A stretch of DNA of 64,000 bases from Micrococcaceae bacterium Sec5.8 (GCA_039636775.1 CP143429.1:1240001-1304000), one strand, 5' to 3'. Counted from the stretch's first letter, positions 1 to 10,045 are shown. Notes: generated by a model from the sequence alone, not told the origin. Numbers and translations: made by a program.

Positions 1-9
1 CATGCAGCT

Positions 10-1476
10 ATGTCAGTTCCGGAACGGCGCTACAGCGGCGCCTTGGAGGCTGCGGCCCGGCACGCTCGCCAGTGGCTTTCGAGCCAGCAGACCCGGCCAG
101 TCGGCCCACGCATGACCGCGGCGGACCTCGCCGCCGATTTTGGCGGTCCGCTGCCCCGGACCGGAATGCCGGCGGCGGAGGTCGTGGAATATCTGGCCGC
201 AAAAGCCGAACCCGGCCTGATGGCCATGCCCTCCGGACGGTTCTTCGGCTGGGTCATCGGCGGCACCCTGCCGGCGGCGTTGGCCGCGGACTGGCTCGTC
301 AGTGCCTGGGACCAGAATGCCGGGCTGCGGTTCGCCACCCCGGCGACGGCGGCCATCGAGGAGGCTGCCGGCAAGTGGCTCCTTGACCTGCTGGACCTCC
401 CGCGGGAATCCGACGTCGGCTTCGCAACCGGCGCCACCATGGCCAACTTCACCGCACTGGCCGCTGCCCGCTGGCGCCTGATGGCCAATGCCGGCTGGGA
501 CCTCGATGCCGACGGACTCTCCGGCGCGCCCCGGATCCACTGCTTCGTGGGCCAGGAACGGCACGACACGATCGACCTCGGCCTCCGGTATTTGGGGCTG
601 GGCAGGCCCACAGTCGTCCCGGCCGACGAGCAGGGCCGCATCGACCCGGCAGAGTTGGCTGGCGCCCTGGACCGCGCCCTGGGCAGTTCCGGCGGGAGCA
701 CAGGCAATCCGTCCGCACATGCGGCAGGCGGCGCCACCGGAGCGGCCCGGCCCCCGCTGCTGGTCTGCCTGCAGGCCGGAAACCTGCACTCCGGAGCCTT
801 CGATCCGTTCCTTGAGGCGGTGGCCGTCGCCAAAGCGCATGGTGCCTGGGTCCATGTGGACGGCGCCTTCGGGCTCTGGGCGGCCGCCGTGCCGGAGCTC
901 GCCGCACTGACGGCGGGGCTGGGGGGCGCCGATTCCTGGGGTACGGATGCGCACAAAACGCTCAACGTGCCCTACGACTGCGGCATCACGGTGGTCCGGG
1001 ATGCCCAGGCGCTGCGGGCTGCCATGGGAGTGCACACCAGCTACTTAATCCAGGACGCGGACGGGGCGGCCGATCCCTTCGAGACGGTTCCGGAACTGTC
1101 CCGCCGCGCCCGCGGCGTCCCGGTCTGGGCCGCGCTGAAGTCGCTCGGCCGGGACGGCGTCGCGGCCCAGGTCCAGGGGCTCGTGCGGCACGCCGGGCAG
1201 TTGGCGGAGCGGTTGTCCGCGTTGGACGGCGTGGAGGTGCTCAACGACGTCGTCTATACCCAGGTGTCGCTGGCCTTCGGCGACGACGTCACCACCCGGG
1301 CGGTGACGGCCCGGGTCATGGCGGACGGCCGGGTCTGGATGTCCGGTTCACGCTGGCAGGGCCGTGAGATTCTGCGGATTTCCGTCAGTAACTGGAGCAC
1401 CGACGACGCCGACGTCGCCGTCGCCGTCGACGCTGTCCGGGACGCCCTGGCGGCGGTCCGCGGGCAGAACGGCTAG
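10..1476 (+). CDS. PLP-dependent decarboxylase (group II, aromatic amino acid/glutamate decarboxylase-like)
   Basis: Predicted cytosolic fold-type I PLP enzyme of the group II amino-acid decarboxylase family (488 aa). The likely Schiff-base lysine is K316 in the stretch DAHKTLNVPYDCG, preceded by a conserved HVDGAFGLW-type segment that holds the PLP-contacting aspartate. The family includes glutamate, tyrosine/tryptophan and diaminobutyrate decarboxylases and a few aldehyde synthases; the substrate cannot be assigned from sequence alone. The ATG at 10 is the first in-frame start visible, but the frame is open to the window edge, so the true start could lie upstream. Its TAG stop shares a CTAG with the stop of the convergent kinase gene. 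Confidence 0.85.
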   Translation: MSVPERRYSGALEAAARHARQWLSSQQTRPVGPRMTAADLAADFGGPLPRTGMPAAEVVEYLAAKAEPGLMAMPSGRFFGWVIGGTLPAALAADWLVSAWDQNAGLRFATPATAAIEEAAGKWLLDLLDLPRESDVGFATGATMANFTALAAARWRLMANAGWDLDADGLSGAPRIHCFVGQERHDTIDLGLRYLGLGRPTVVPADEQGRIDPAELAGALDRALGSSGGSTGNPSAHAAGGATGAARPPLLVCLQAGNLHSGAFDPFLEAVAVAKAHGAWVHVDGAFGLWAAAVPELAALTAGLGGADSWGTDAHKTLNVPYDCGITVVRDAQALRAAMGVHTSYLIQDADGAADPFETVPELSRRARGVPVWAALKSLGRDGVAAQVQGLVRHAGQLAERLSALDGVEVLNDVVYTQVSLAFGDDVTTRAVTARVMADGRVWMSGSRWQGREILRISVSNWSTDDADVAVAVDAVRDALAAVRGQNG

Positions 1477-2603
1477 CTCCGCGCTTCCCCCGGGGCGGGA
1501 AGCTGGCCGGGTGCAGGAAGCCCGGGCAGCGTGCGCCCGGCCAAGGTGCTGGCCACCCAAAGCGAGCGTGCGAGGTCGCCCTCGTGGCGTGGTGTTGCGG
1601 CGTAGTCGAGGGCGTTGTCCACCTCGCGGGCAACGCTCCACTGCCTCGCGGCCTCGCTGTCGAGTCCGGCTGCGAGGCTGAAGTCCCGGCAGCGCTCGAG
1701 CAGGCCCCGTTCCGGATCCGCCCCGGGCAGCTCGCGGATCCGGTTCCACAGCAAGGGTGCCACGGCGAATTCCGCCTCGCCGATCAACGGCTGGGGATCG
1801 ATGGCGGCCCAGCCATCGGCCGGATCCAGCGCTGCGTTCTCCGCTGCGTTCCCGGCTGCGCGGCGCAGTGCAGAGGCGGGGCGTTTTGCGGGGGCATGGC
1901 GGCCGGGCCTGGCCAGGACGTTGGAGTAGTGCAGGTCGGTGTGGACCAGCACGTCCCGCCCGGAGCGGCGGCCCACCGCGCCGCGCGTCTGGCAGACCTC
2001 AAGGGCGGCTTCCAGCAGCCACCGGGGGAACGGCCGGCCCAGTCTGTCCCAGGTTTCCGGCAGTTCGTCACTCCATCGCTCGGCGCGGGCGGCCACATGG
2101 TCCAGCTCCCGCCATTCCGGCGCATCATCGGGAACCCGGCTCAGCCGGCGGACCAGCCCGCCCCAGACCGGGACGGCCACGTCCATTGGCTCGTCCTGCA
2201 GGGAACGGGCAGCGTCCAGGCGTTCCAGCAGCAGCGCCCCGGCCGCCGCGTCGGCCGCGAGCAGGCGGACAGCTCCGTCGCCCTTCCACAGGGTGAGGGC
2301 GTGCGGCTCCACCAGCGCTTCGTCGTAGGGATAGGCGATCTTGAGGACCGCCGCATCACCAGCGGCCACACCGGATTCCCCGGTGGCCGCCCAGGGCGGG
2401 GTGCGGGGGCGTACCGGGATGACGATGGCGCCGTGGCCGTTCCACGGCAGCGCGCCGGACGCCAGGTCGGGCCGGAGGTCCCACTGGTCCAGCGTCTGCT
2501 GGATCAGCCGGGGGAGGGCCGCAAGCCAGCCGCGGCCACCGGTGCTTCCGGCGAGGTGGCGGCGCAGCTCAGGCGGGATCGGGACGTCGTCGCACTGGCT
2601 CAT
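1473..2603 (-). CDS. Aminoglycoside/hydroxyurea-type antibiotic kinase (APH(6)-like)
   Basis: 376-aa protein of the APH_6_hur kinase family (streptomycin 6-phosphotransferase and hydroxyurea phosphotransferase relatives). A nucleotide-binding lysine is likely K88 (VLKIAYP), the catalytic loop is HTDLHYSN at residues 221-228, and a DPQPLIGE metal-binding segment follows near residue 261. The open frame extends to about 2909, but the upstream part is arginine-rich noise; the ATG at 2603 gives the family's usual N-terminus. Chromosomal copies in soil actinobacteria are often intrinsic genes of unknown substrate, so drug resistance is only an inference. The stop overlaps the convergent decarboxylase stop. 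Confidence 0.85.
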   Translation of the reverse strand: MSQCDDVPIPPELRRHLAGSTGGRGWLAALPRLIQQTLDQWDLRPDLASGALPWNGHGAIVIPVRPRTPPWAATGESGVAAGDAAVLKIAYPYDEALVEPHALTLWKGDGAVRLLAADAAAGALLLERLDAARSLQDEPMDVAVPVWGGLVRRLSRVPDDAPEWRELDHVAARAERWSDELPETWDRLGRPFPRWLLEAALEVCQTRGAVGRRSGRDVLVHTDLHYSNVLARPGRHAPAKRPASALRRAAGNAAENAALDPADGWAAIDPQPLIGEAEFAVAPLLWNRIRELPGADPERGLLERCRDFSLAAGLDSEAARQWSVAREVDNALDYAATPRHEGDLARSLWVASTLAGRTLPGLPAPGQLPAPGEARS

Positions 2604-2638
2604 CCCACCCAGCGTAGTGGCTGGGACGCTCCCGCTTA

Positions 2639-3370
2639 TCAGCCCACGATGCCGCTGGCGCCAAGCCAGCTGCCGATCAGGAAGGTCGCCACCAGGGCGG
2701 CCGCGCCGCCAATCACGACGCGGATGGCGGCCTTGGGTTGCGAACCGCCGCCGATCCAGGCGCCGATGGCGCCGGTTGCGGCGAGGGCGATCAATACGGC
2801 CACGAAGGTCAGCGGGACCCGAATATTCTCCGGCGGCAGCAGGATGGCAAGCATGGGAAGGATCGCGCCGACAAGGAATGCTACGGCGGAGGCGAACGCG
2901 GCGTGCCACGGACTGACGATGTCTGTCTCGTCGATATGCAGTTCAGCGGACAGATGCGCGGCGAGGGCATCGTGGGCGGTGAGCTCCTTCGCCACGGTGC
3001 GGGCGGTCTCGACGCTAAGGCCCCTGCCCTGGTAAATGGCGGCCAGTTCCTCGAGTTCCTCTTCGGGCTGTTCGGCCAACTCGCGGCGTTCCTTCTCGAT
3101 CAGCGCCCGCTGGCTGTCTTTTTGACTGCTCACGGAGACGTATTCGCCAAGGGCCATCGAGATTGCGCCGCCGACGACGCCGGCGGCACCGGCGATGAGG
3201 ATGGGGCCCGAGTCCGTGGTGACGCCTGCGACGCCCACCACAATTGCGGCGACGGAGACGATCCCGTCGTTGGCGCCCAGCACGCCGGCGCGAAGCCAGT
3301 TGAGGCGGTGCGCAATGTCGTTATGGTGGGGTTCGTTCCCGTGCTGAACGGGGGCGGCTTGACTGTCCAT
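2639..3370 (-). CDS. VIT1/CCC1-family membrane protein (putative Fe/Mn transporter)
   Basis: 243-aa integral membrane protein of the VIT1/CCC1 (DUF125) family, which in eukaryotes moves iron or manganese into vacuoles; bacterial members are thought to be metal exporters. Visible family marks are GANDGIVSVAAIVVGVAGV in the first membrane segment and MALGEYVSVSSQKD after the second. A charged cytoplasmic segment (about residues 85-145, rich in Glu and His) precedes three further C-terminal hydrophobic segments. The frame opens at 3412, but the ATG at 3370 (MDSQAAPVQHG) gives a natural N-terminus. It lies 35 nt upstream of the kinase gene, so co-transcription is possible. Confidence 0.88.
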   Translation of the reverse strand: MDSQAAPVQHGNEPHHNDIAHRLNWLRAGVLGANDGIVSVAAIVVGVAGVTTDSGPILIAGAAGVVGGAISMALGEYVSVSSQKDSQRALIEKERRELAEQPEEELEELAAIYQGRGLSVETARTVAKELTAHDALAAHLSAELHIDETDIVSPWHAAFASAVAFLVGAILPMLAILLPPENIRVPLTFVAVLIALAATGAIGAWIGGGSQPKAAIRVVIGGAAALVATFLIGSWLGASGIVG

Positions 3371-3477
3371 GAGTACAGCAAAGCACCGGGGCCCCCGGCC
3401 TACCAGTATCACGAGCCTAAGTTAGCCCCGGCTTCCCCTTTCGCGGCGCCGGCCGGAGATACCGCAGGAGCACCCGG

Positions 3478-4644
3478 TCAGGGGCCGGGCGTTCCAGCAG
3501 GGGAGGGCAGGTCCGGGAACTGGCCCGGGTCTGCGGCCACGCCGGGAAGGACGCCGGTGTCTGCACCCCAGAGGGCGGACCGGCGCGCTGCTCCGACCAG
3601 GCCCGAGATCGCCCACTCCCGGGTGGGACCCTCGCTCAGGGCCACGAGGTCGCCGTATACGGGCAGCGCCGACGCCTCCAGTGCCCCCAGACCGGCACCC
3701 GGTGCGGCCAGGAAGGCCGACGTCAGGGTGTAACCGGCTTCGCGCAACGGAACCGGCACGCAATGCATCATGCCCAGCGCCTCTGCGCCGGAGGCGAGGG
3801 CTTGATGATCGGCGAGCAGCTCCGCCGCCGGCCCGGCCGTCGTGCCGGCCAACCGGGTCAGAGCCACCTCATATCCATACACGGCTTCCCGTTCGGCCTC
3901 CACCATGGCGGCCAGCGCACCGGGCAAGGACGCGGCCGCGGTGTCTGCACCGGCCACGGAATCGGCGGAGGACGACGGCGCTGCCGGGGGGCCTGGGCAC
4001 GGGCCGGAGAGCTGGGGTGCTGCGGGGACGGACACCGCAGGAGCCGGCGCGCCCACCGCAGCGGCGAGCGACGAGGCCTGGAGCAGTTGGGCGGTCCCGA
4101 CGGCGGCCAGCAGCCTGGCCATGCCGCCATCGGCCCGGGCCGCGTCGGCGAGCCGCTGCGAGGCGCTGGCGGCCAGCCCGGTGGCCAGCTCAGCCGCCGG
4201 GGCGGACGCGGGGTCAATGGCGGGATCTGCAGATCCAGGAGCAGAGTCAGCAGTGGACGGAGGGGGCATCGCAGAGGCCGCTGACCAGGGGTCGGCGCCC
4301 GATGGGTAAAGGGCGGCCGGGTTGTCCTGGCCGGGCACCAGGAGCGCGCGGGACTGGTTTGTCAGCAAACTCACAGTCCGCGCCACCATGGCGTTACCGT
4401 CGCCGGCCAGGGACTGCTCAAGGTTCTCTCCAGCGGCCCGAAGCCGCAGGGAATCCACCAGGGCGGCGGACCTGGCCTGTTCGGAAAACGGCGGTTCGAC
4501 GGGCTCCTCGGGGCTGCCGGGCCGCCAGGCCAGGCCAAGGCTGGCAACCACAAGGGCGAGGCAGGCAAGGACCGCCACGCGGGGAACGAGCCCGCGCCGC
4601 CGCTGTTCGGTGCTGTCGTCGTTCACAACAGACCATGTTGTCAT
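3478..4644 (-). CDS. DUF4439 (ferritin-like) domain protein, membrane-anchored
   Basis: 388-aa protein. A basic N-terminus is followed by one hydrophobic helix (about residues 20-42), which suggests a signal anchor or signal peptide with an extracytoplasmic body. The middle is low-complexity Ala/Ser/Pro. The C-terminal third (AMVEAEREAVYGYEVALTRLAG onward, interrupted by Ala-rich loops) matches the helical DUF4439 domain, structurally related to ferritin-like bundles. It is divergently transcribed from rimP, the usual position of this gene in Arthrobacter-type genomes. Function unknown. No strong Shine-Dalgarno is seen before the ATG at 4644, and a GTG seven codons later is an alternative start. 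Confidence 0.75.
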   Translation of the reverse strand: MTTWSVVNDDSTEQRRRGLVPRVAVLACLALVVASLGLAWRPGSPEEPVEPPFSEQARSAALVDSLRLRAAGENLEQSLAGDGNAMVARTVSLLTNQSRALLVPGQDNPAALYPSGADPWSAASAMPPPSTADSAPGSADPAIDPASAPAAELATGLAASASQRLADAARADGGMARLLAAVGTAQLLQASSLAAAVGAPAPAVSVPAAPQLSGPCPGPPAAPSSSADSVAGADTAAASLPGALAAMVEAEREAVYGYEVALTRLAGTTAGPAAELLADHQALASGAEALGMMHCVPVPLREAGYTLTSAFLAAPGAGLGALEASALPVYGDLVALSEGPTREWAISGLVGAARRSALWGADTGVLPGVAADPGQFPDLPSPAGTPGP

Positions 4645-4662
4645 GCCGGCCGGGACCTGTTG

Positions 4663-4693
4663 TTCACCACGGCGCCCGGAAAATGGCTACGCT
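4663..4693 (+). promoter_or_regulatory. Candidate promoter for the rimP operon
   Basis: In the DUF4439-rimP divergent gap, a -10-like TACGCT lies at 4688-4693, with a weak -35 candidate TTCACC at 4663-4668 (19-nt spacer). Transcription would begin about 30 nt before the rimP ATG. The -35 match is poor. Confidence 0.3.
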
Positions 4694-4732
4694 AGTACTC
4701 ACAACATCATCTAACGGGAGGCGGCCGGCATC

Positions 4733-5350
4733 ATGACAAATGCAGAAGCCACGACTTCATCAGACCGGACCGGAACGGGTAAGGCTGAAGCCGCACCCGC
4801 CCATAACTTCGAGGCCGAGCGGCTGCATGCCCTCCTGGAGCCCGAGGTCCTGGCACACCGGCTGTACCTGGAAGACGTGTCTATCCACGTCGCCGGCTCC
4901 AACCGGGTAGTCCACGTAGTGGTGGACCTGCCGCAGGAGGAGACAGGCGGCGTCGGTCTCGACGTCATCGCCGAGATCTCCACGTCCCTGTCCGAGATCC
5001 TGGACAACGATCCCAGCACGGACGCACGGCCCTACGAGCTCGAAGTCTCTTCGCCGGGAGTGGGCCGTCCCCTCACCGAAGAGCGGCACTGGCACCGTGC
5101 CCGCGGCCGGATGGTCAAGGTCAACGTCCTGCAGGGCGAGAACGTCACCGGCAGGGTCCAATCCGTCGACGACGGCGGCGTGACGCTGGTTCCGGAGATC
5201 ACGGTGAAGAAGGGCATGAAGCCCAAGCAGGGCGAGCCCCTGAAGCTTCCTTTCGACAGGATCCGCAGTGGAAAAGTCGAGATTGAATTCAGCCACCTCG
5301 AAGAGGCCGGCCTGGAGAACGCACACAATGGACCTTCTGAGGAGGCCTAA
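4733..5350 (+). CDS. rimP: Ribosome maturation factor RimP
   Basis: 205-aa RimP, needed for maturation of the 30S ribosomal subunit. The two-domain layout is recognisable: an N-terminal alpha/beta domain ([20 protein letters not shown]) with the conserved [14 protein letters not shown] motif, then a C-terminal SH3-like domain (GRMVKVNVL onward). The 25-residue Ala/Thr-rich N-terminus and acidic C-terminal tail are common in actinobacterial versions. GGGAGG lies 12 nt before the ATG. It is the first gene of the rimP-nusA-ylxR-infB-rbfA translation block and overlaps nusA by one nucleotide (TAATG), implying translational coupling. Confidence 0.95.
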   Translation: MTNAEATTSSDRTGTGKAEAAPAHNFEAERLHALLEPEVLAHRLYLEDVSIHVAGSNRVVHVVVDLPQEETGGVGLDVIAEISTSLSEILDNDPSTDARPYELEVSSPGVGRPLTEERHWHRARGRMVKVNVLQGENVTGRVQSVDDGGVTLVPEITVKKGMKPKQGEPLKLPFDRIRSGKVEIEFSHLEEAGLENAHNGPSEEA

Positions 5351-6330
5351 TGGATATTGACATGAGCGCACTGAGACTCCTGGAGCGTGAGCGCGAAATC
5401 CCTCTGGATCTCCTGATTCCGACCATCGAGCAGGCCCTGTTGGTGGCCTACCACAAGACGCCCGGGGCGTTTGAAAAGGCCCGCGCTGAACTGGACCGCA
5501 AGAGCGGCCATGTGACCATCTGGGCCACGGAGATCGACGACGACGGCGCCCCGATCGGTGAATTCGAAGACACGCCTGCGGGCTTCGGCCGCATCGCCGC
5601 AAGCACCGCGCGGCAGATCATCCTGCAGCGGCTGCGCGACGCTGAGGATGACAACGTACTGGGCCAGTTCAAGGGCCGTGAGGGCGAACTTGTCGCCGGA
5701 ACCATCCAGCAGGGCAACAACCCGCACATGATCCAGGTCAACCTGGGCACTGTGGAGGCGCTGTTGCCGCCGCCCGAGCAGGTCCCGGGGGAGAAGTACA
5801 CCCACGGCAACCGGCTCCGCGCGTTCGTCATCGACGTGCACCGCGGCACGAAGGGTCCCTCGATCACCCTGTCCCGGTCGCACCCGGGACTCGTGCGGAA
5901 GCTCTTCGAAATGGAAGTTCCGGAAATCGCGGACCGCTCTGTCGAAATTGTCGCGTTGGCCCGCGAAGCCGGGCACCGCACCAAGATGGCCGTCAAAGCC
6001 AACACGCCCGGCATCAACGCCAAGGGCGCGTGCATCGGCGAAATGGGCTCCCGTGTCCGTGCCGTCATGAACGAACTCAACGACGAGAAAATCGACATTG
6101 TTGATTACAGCGACGATCCGGCGACGTTCATCGCCAGCGCCCTGTCCCCCTCCAGGGTGAACTCGGTCACCATCATGGACGAGGCGACCCGCTCCGCCCG
6201 TGTGGTGGTCCCGGATTACCAGCTCTCCCTTGCCATCGGCAAGGAGGGCCAGAACGCCCGCCTGGCCGCCAAGCTCACCGGATGGCGGATCGACATCGTC
6301 TCGGACGCTGCAGTCAGCCGCGACAACTAG
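5350..6330 (+). CDS. nusA: Transcription termination/antitermination factor NusA
   Basis: 326-aa NusA. It binds RNA polymerase and nascent RNA, modulating pausing, Rho-independent termination and rRNA antitermination. An N-terminal RNAP-binding domain ([20 protein letters not shown]) is followed by S1 and two KH domains; the KH signatures are [18 protein letters not shown] (first) and [19 protein letters not shown] (second). It lacks the C-terminal acidic repeats of the E. coli protein, as is normal for actinobacteria. The ATG shares one base with the rimP stop; a second in-frame ATG four codons later is possible. Confidence 0.96.
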   Translation: MDIDMSALRLLEREREIPLDLLIPTIEQALLVAYHKTPGAFEKARAELDRKSGHVTIWATEIDDDGAPIGEFEDTPAGFGRIAASTARQIILQRLRDAEDDNVLGQFKGREGELVAGTIQQGNNPHMIQVNLGTVEALLPPPEQVPGEKYTHGNRLRAFVIDVHRGTKGPSITLSRSHPGLVRKLFEMEVPEIADRSVEIVALAREAGHRTKMAVKANTPGINAKGACIGEMGSRVRAVMNELNDEKIDIVDYSDDPATFIASALSPSRVNSVTIMDEATRSARVVVPDYQLSLAIGKEGQNARLAAKLTGWRIDIVSDAAVSRDN

Positions 6331-6414
6331 GCCCACCAGCTGGCCCGATCCCAGGGTGCCCAGCACAGAGGCGGCACGATTGGGCCTGCCCGCCGGCGTC
6401 CGTGTCCCCGCAGG

Positions 6415-6445
6415 TTCGGGTCCCGGGCGCTTGAGGGGCTAGAAT
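6415..6445 (+). promoter_or_regulatory. Candidate internal promoter before ylxR-infB
   Basis: The 263-nt nusA-ylxR gap contains a good -10 hexamer TAGAAT (6440-6445) with only a weak TTCGGG (6415-6420) at 19 nt as -35. It could add transcription of ylxR-infB independent of the rimP promoter. A 47-codon reading frame starts at 6450, just downstream. Confidence 0.3.
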
Positions 6446-6449
6446 AGTC

Positions 6450-6593
6450 ATGACCGCGCCTCACGGCCGGTATCCGCGTGTCCGTCACGTGTTCGGAGTT
6501 GAATCCGGCGAGGAGGTTGGCAACAACACCTTGGCCCGGCAAAACCTGGACGACAGGGCCGGCAGATATGGACTGGCAGGAAGATACTCGTAA
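6450..6593 (+). CDS. Possible 47-aa leader ORF abutting ylxR
   Basis: An ATG-initiated frame of 47 codons begins four bases after the TAGAAT hexamer and ends with a TAA whose last base immediately precedes the ylxR GTG start. The predicted peptide starts MTAPHGRYPRVRHVFGVE and ends GLAGRYS; no family is recognised. Third-position G+C is lower than in neighbouring genes (about two-thirds, counted by hand), which argues against a conserved protein. Exact abutment to ylxR would permit translational coupling. It may be a leader peptide or chance. Confidence 0.22.
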   Translation: MTAPHGRYPRVRHVFGVESGEEVGNNTLARQNLDDRAGRYGLAGRYS

Positions 6594-6935
6594 GTGGCAC
6601 ACGTGCAACACCTCGAGAATCAACCGCAGCGTACCTGCATTGGATGCCGGAGCAAGGGCGCGCGGTCGCAGTTACTCCGGCTCATTGCCGACACCAGCGG
6701 TTCATCCGCTGTGGTGGTCGACGAACGGCGCCGGATGACTGGCAGGGGTGCATGGCTGCACCCCAGCGAAAAGTGCCTGGCACTGGCGGTCAAACGTCGG
6801 GCGTTCGGACGCGCCCTCAACGGCGCGACCGGAACAGCCGACGTCGAACGCCGGATACTGGCGGGCACGCAAGCCGTGGACACCCCGGTGGCCGCAGCAA
6901 CAACCGTCCAACCTGAAAGCGGGTCAGAAAACTGA
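6594..6935 (+). CDS. ylxR: YlxR family RNA-binding protein (DUF448)
   Basis: 113-aa YlxR/DUF448 protein. The family's RTCIGCRSKG motif is at residues 13-22, and the GRGAWLHP signature follows near residues 51-58. Structures show a nucleic-acid-binding fold; in B. subtilis YlxR has been linked to RNase P and to regulation. It sits between nusA and infB, as in most Gram-positive genomes. The start is GTG, with AGGAAG about 12 nt upstream. The C-terminal Ala/Thr/Gln-rich tail is not conserved. Confidence 0.9.
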   Translation: MAHVQHLENQPQRTCIGCRSKGARSQLLRLIADTSGSSAVVVDERRRMTGRGAWLHPSEKCLALAVKRRAFGRALNGATGTADVERRILAGTQAVDTPVAAATTVQPESGSEN

Positions 6936-7087
6936 TGGAAACCCGATGAGTTCCCAGCGATGAGTGCGCAACGATGACAACTTTGTTGCGCTCTGCAATG
7001 GACCTTTCAGCTGCACCCGCGGCGGAGGTCCGCAGTAAGAAGTAGACGGTTCGTGCCTGGCTCGGTGCGGACCGAGACAGGAGAAAT

Positions 7088-10015
7088 GTGGCCAAGGTCC
7101 GCGTACATGAGCTCGCTAAAGAGCTCGGTATTACTTCCAAAGATGCAGTAACCAAACTGCAGGAACTGGGCGAATTCGTTCGCTCTGCCTCTTCCACCAT
7201 TGAGGCCCCCGTTGTGAGGAAACTCCGCAACGCGTTCCCCGACGCAGCGGCAGCTTCGAAGTCCGAAGCGCCCGCGTCTGCCCCCAAGGCACCCGCCAGC
7301 CCCGCGGCAAACCGTCCGGCGCCCGCGCCGGCACCGGCTGCCCCGAAGGCTGCCGACACCACGACTGAAGCTCCGGCAGCGGCTGCTCCGGCTCCGAGCG
7401 CGGCCCCGGCTGCTCCGGCTCCGAGCGCGGCCCCGGCGGCTCCCGCCGCACCGGCAGCGTCCGCGGCTGAAGCTCCGGCAACCCAGGCCCCGGCGGCGCC
7501 CTCCACGGGTGTCAAGCCCGGCGCACGTCCGGCGCCCAAGGCTGAGACCCCGGCTGCTCCGGCACGCCAGGGCGGCTCGGCGCCCCGCCCGGGCGGTCCC
7601 CGCCCCGGCAACAACCCGTTCGCTACGTCCCAGGGCATGCCCCGGGGCCGCGGCGGCGACAACGAACGTCCCACGCGTCCGGGTAACAACCCGTTCGCCC
7701 CTTCCCAGGGCATGCCGCGTCCGGGCGGAAGCCGTACCGAGGGCGAACGCCCCGGCGGCCCGCGCCCCGCAGCAGGCGCTGGTGGTCCCCGTCCGGGTGC
7801 TCCGCGCACCGGCGGCGCTCCGGGTGCACGTCCGGGCGCTCCGCGTCCGGCCGGCGCAGCAGGCGCCGGCCGTCCGGCAGGGGCCGGCGGAAACCGTCCG
7901 ACTCCCGGCATGATGCCTAACCGCACCGAACGTCCCGCACCCGCTGGTGCAGGCCGTCCCGGTGGCGGAGCCCGCGGCCCGGGCCGTCCGGGTGGCGCTC
8001 CAGGTACCGGTGCTCCCGGTACCGGTGGCGGCGCTCCGGCCGGCGGTGGCTTTGGCAAGGGTGGCCGCGGACGCGGTGGCACCCAGGGTGCTTTCGGCAA
8101 GGGCGGCGCAGGCCGCGGCAAGCAGCGCAAGTCCAAGCGTGCCAAGCGCCAGGAACTCGAGCAGATGAGTGCCCCGTCGCTGGGTGGCGTAAGCGTTCCC
8201 CGCGGCGACGGCAACACCGTAGTCCGGCTGCGGCGTGGCTCGTCCATCACGGACTTCGCTGACAAGATCGAGGCAAACCCGGCCGCACTCGTGACGGTCC
8301 TCTTCCACCTCGGTGAGATGGCTACCGCCACCCAGTCGTTGGATGAAGAGACCTTCGCCCTGCTGGGTGAGGAGCTTGGCTACAAGCTTCAGGTCGTGTC
8401 CCCGGAAGACGAGGAGCGCGAGCTGCTCTCCGGTTTCGACATCGACTTCGATGCAGAGCTCGAGGCCGAAGGCGACGAGGACCTCGAGGCACGTCCTCCG
8501 GTTGTCACCGTCATGGGTCACGTTGACCATGGTAAGACCCGCCTGCTCGATGCCATCCGCAAGTCCGACGTTATGGCGGGCGAGCACGGCGGCATCACGC
8601 AGCACATTGGTGCTTACCAGGTCACGCACGCTCACGAAGGCATCGATCGCAAGATCACCTTCATCGATACTCCGGGCCACGAGGCGTTCACCGCCATGCG
8701 TGCCCGTGGTGCGAAGGTGACCGACATCGCGATCCTCGTGGTGGCAGCGGACGACGGCGTTATGCCGCAGACGATTGAAGCCCTCAACCACGCGCAGGCG
8801 GCCAATGTGCCGATCGTGGTGGCCGTGAACAAGATCGACAAGGAAGGCGCCAACCCGGAAAAGGTCCGCGGCCAGCTGACCGAGTACGGCCTGGTTCCGG
8901 AAGAATACGGTGGCGACACCATGTTCGTGGAGGTCTCTGCCCGCCAGAACCTGAACATCGACGAGCTGCTCGAGGCTGTCCTGCTGACCGCAGACGCTGC
9001 CCTGGACATGCGCGCCAACCCGAACAAGGACGCCCGCGGTATCGCGATTGAAGCCAACCTGGATAAGGGCCGCGGCGCGGTTGCTACCGTCCTGGTTCAG
9101 TCCGGCACCCTGCACGTCGGCGACACCATCGTGGCAGGTACGGCCCACGGCCGCGTCCGTGCGATGTTCGACGACGACGGCAGTGCCCTGACCGAGGCCG
9201 GCCCGTCCCGCCCCGTCCAGGTGCTGGGTCTGTCCAACGTCCCGCGCGCCGGTGACACCTTCTTCGTGACCGCTGACGAGCGCACCGCCCGCCAGATCGC
9301 CGAGAAGCGTGAAGCTGCGGACCGCAACGCCGCCCTGGCCAAGCGCCGCAAGCGCATCAGCCTGGAAGACTTCGACCAGGCCGTCGCCGATGGCAAGATC
9401 GACACCCTCAACCTCATCCTCAAGGGTGACGTGTCCGGTGCCGTGGAAGCCCTCGAAGACGCGCTGCTCAAGATCGACGTCGGCGAGGGTGTCCAGCTCC
9501 GCGTTATCCACCGCGGTGTCGGCGCGATTACGCAGAACGACGTCAACCTGGCAACGGTCGACAGCGCCGTCATCATCGGCTTCAACGTCAAGCCCGCAGA
9601 GCGGGTTGCCGAACTGGCAGACCGCGAAGGCGTGGACATGCGCTTCTACTCCGTCATCTACGCAGCAATTGATGACATTGAGGCGGCCCTCAAGGGCATG
9701 CTCAAGCCGGAGTACGAAGAAGTCCAGCTTGGCACCGCCGAAGTCCGCGAAGTGTTCCGTTCCTCCAAGTTCGGCAACATCGCAGGCTCGATCGTCCGCT
9801 CGGGTGTCATTCGACGCAACGCCAAGGCCCGTGTCAGCCGCGACGGCAAGATCATCGGTGACAACCTCACCGTTGAGACGCTCAAGCGCTTCAAGGACGA
9901 CGCCACTGAGGTCCGTACGGACTTCGAGTGTGGTATTGGTCTTGGCTCGTTCAACGACATCACCGAAGGCGACACGATTGAGACCTTCGAGATGCGCGAA
10001 AAGCCGCGCGTCTAG
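7088..10015 (+). CDS. infB: Translation initiation factor IF-2
   Basis: 975-aa IF-2, the GTPase that brings initiator fMet-tRNA to the 30S subunit and promotes subunit joining. The N-terminal IF2_N domain ([14 protein letters not shown]) is followed by a very long Ala/Pro then Gly/Arg/Pro-rich linker (about residues 55-345) and a second IF2_N-like segment. The GTPase domain has G1 GHVDHGKT at 477-484 and NKID at 581-584, and domains II-IV complete the protein. GTG start with AGGAGA just upstream. The linker contains a 27-bp tandem DNA repeat and two PGNNPFA(T/P)SQGMPR copies. Length and linker are typical of actinobacterial IF-2. Confidence 0.97.
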   Translation: MAKVRVHELAKELGITSKDAVTKLQELGEFVRSASSTIEAPVVRKLRNAFPDAAAASKSEAPASAPKAPASPAANRPAPAPAPAAPKAADTTTEAPAAAAPAPSAAPAAPAPSAAPAAPAAPAASAAEAPATQAPAAPSTGVKPGARPAPKAETPAAPARQGGSAPRPGGPRPGNNPFATSQGMPRGRGGDNERPTRPGNNPFAPSQGMPRPGGSRTEGERPGGPRPAAGAGGPRPGAPRTGGAPGARPGAPRPAGAAGAGRPAGAGGNRPTPGMMPNRTERPAPAGAGRPGGGARGPGRPGGAPGTGAPGTGGGAPAGGGFGKGGRGRGGTQGAFGKGGAGRGKQRKSKRAKRQELEQMSAPSLGGVSVPRGDGNTVVRLRRGSSITDFADKIEANPAALVTVLFHLGEMATATQSLDEETFALLGEELGYKLQVVSPEDEERELLSGFDIDFDAELEAEGDEDLEARPPVVTVMGHVDHGKTRLLDAIRKSDVMAGEHGGITQHIGAYQVTHAHEGIDRKITFIDTPGHEAFTAMRARGAKVTDIAILVVAADDGVMPQTIEALNHAQAANVPIVVAVNKIDKEGANPEKVRGQLTEYGLVPEEYGGDTMFVEVSARQNLNIDELLEAVLLTADAALDMRANPNKDARGIAIEANLDKGRGAVATVLVQSGTLHVGDTIVAGTAHGRVRAMFDDDGSALTEAGPSRPVQVLGLSNVPRAGDTFFVTADERTARQIAEKREAADRNAALAKRRKRISLEDFDQAVADGKIDTLNLILKGDVSGAVEALEDALLKIDVGEGVQLRVIHRGVGAITQNDVNLATVDSAVIIGFNVKPAERVAELADREGVDMRFYSVIYAAIDDIEAALKGMLKPEYEEVQLGTAEVREVFRSSKFGNIAGSIVRSGVIRRNAKARVSRDGKIIGDNLTVETLKRFKDDATEVRTDFECGIGLGSFNDITEGDTIETFEMREKPRV
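7382..7435 (+). repeat. 27-bp tandem repeat in the infB linker
   Basis: Two perfect adjacent 27-bp copies (7382-7408 and 7409-7435) encode the nonapeptide AAPAPSAAP twice in the disordered linker of IF-2. It is in frame, so copy-number change would only alter linker length. Confidence 0.85.
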
Positions 10016-10045
10016 TCTCAGAGCCAGATGAGTGAAGGTGCGGGG

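Noticed and set aside
2604..2909. N-terminal extension of the antibiotic kinase to 2909
   Set aside because: It is arginine-rich, overlaps the VIT gene antisense, and has no family similarity.
7260..8120. Repetitive GC-rich tract that could be mistaken for a repeat array
   Set aside because: It is the Ala/Pro/Gly-rich linker of IF-2; there are no regular spacers, so it is not a CRISPR.
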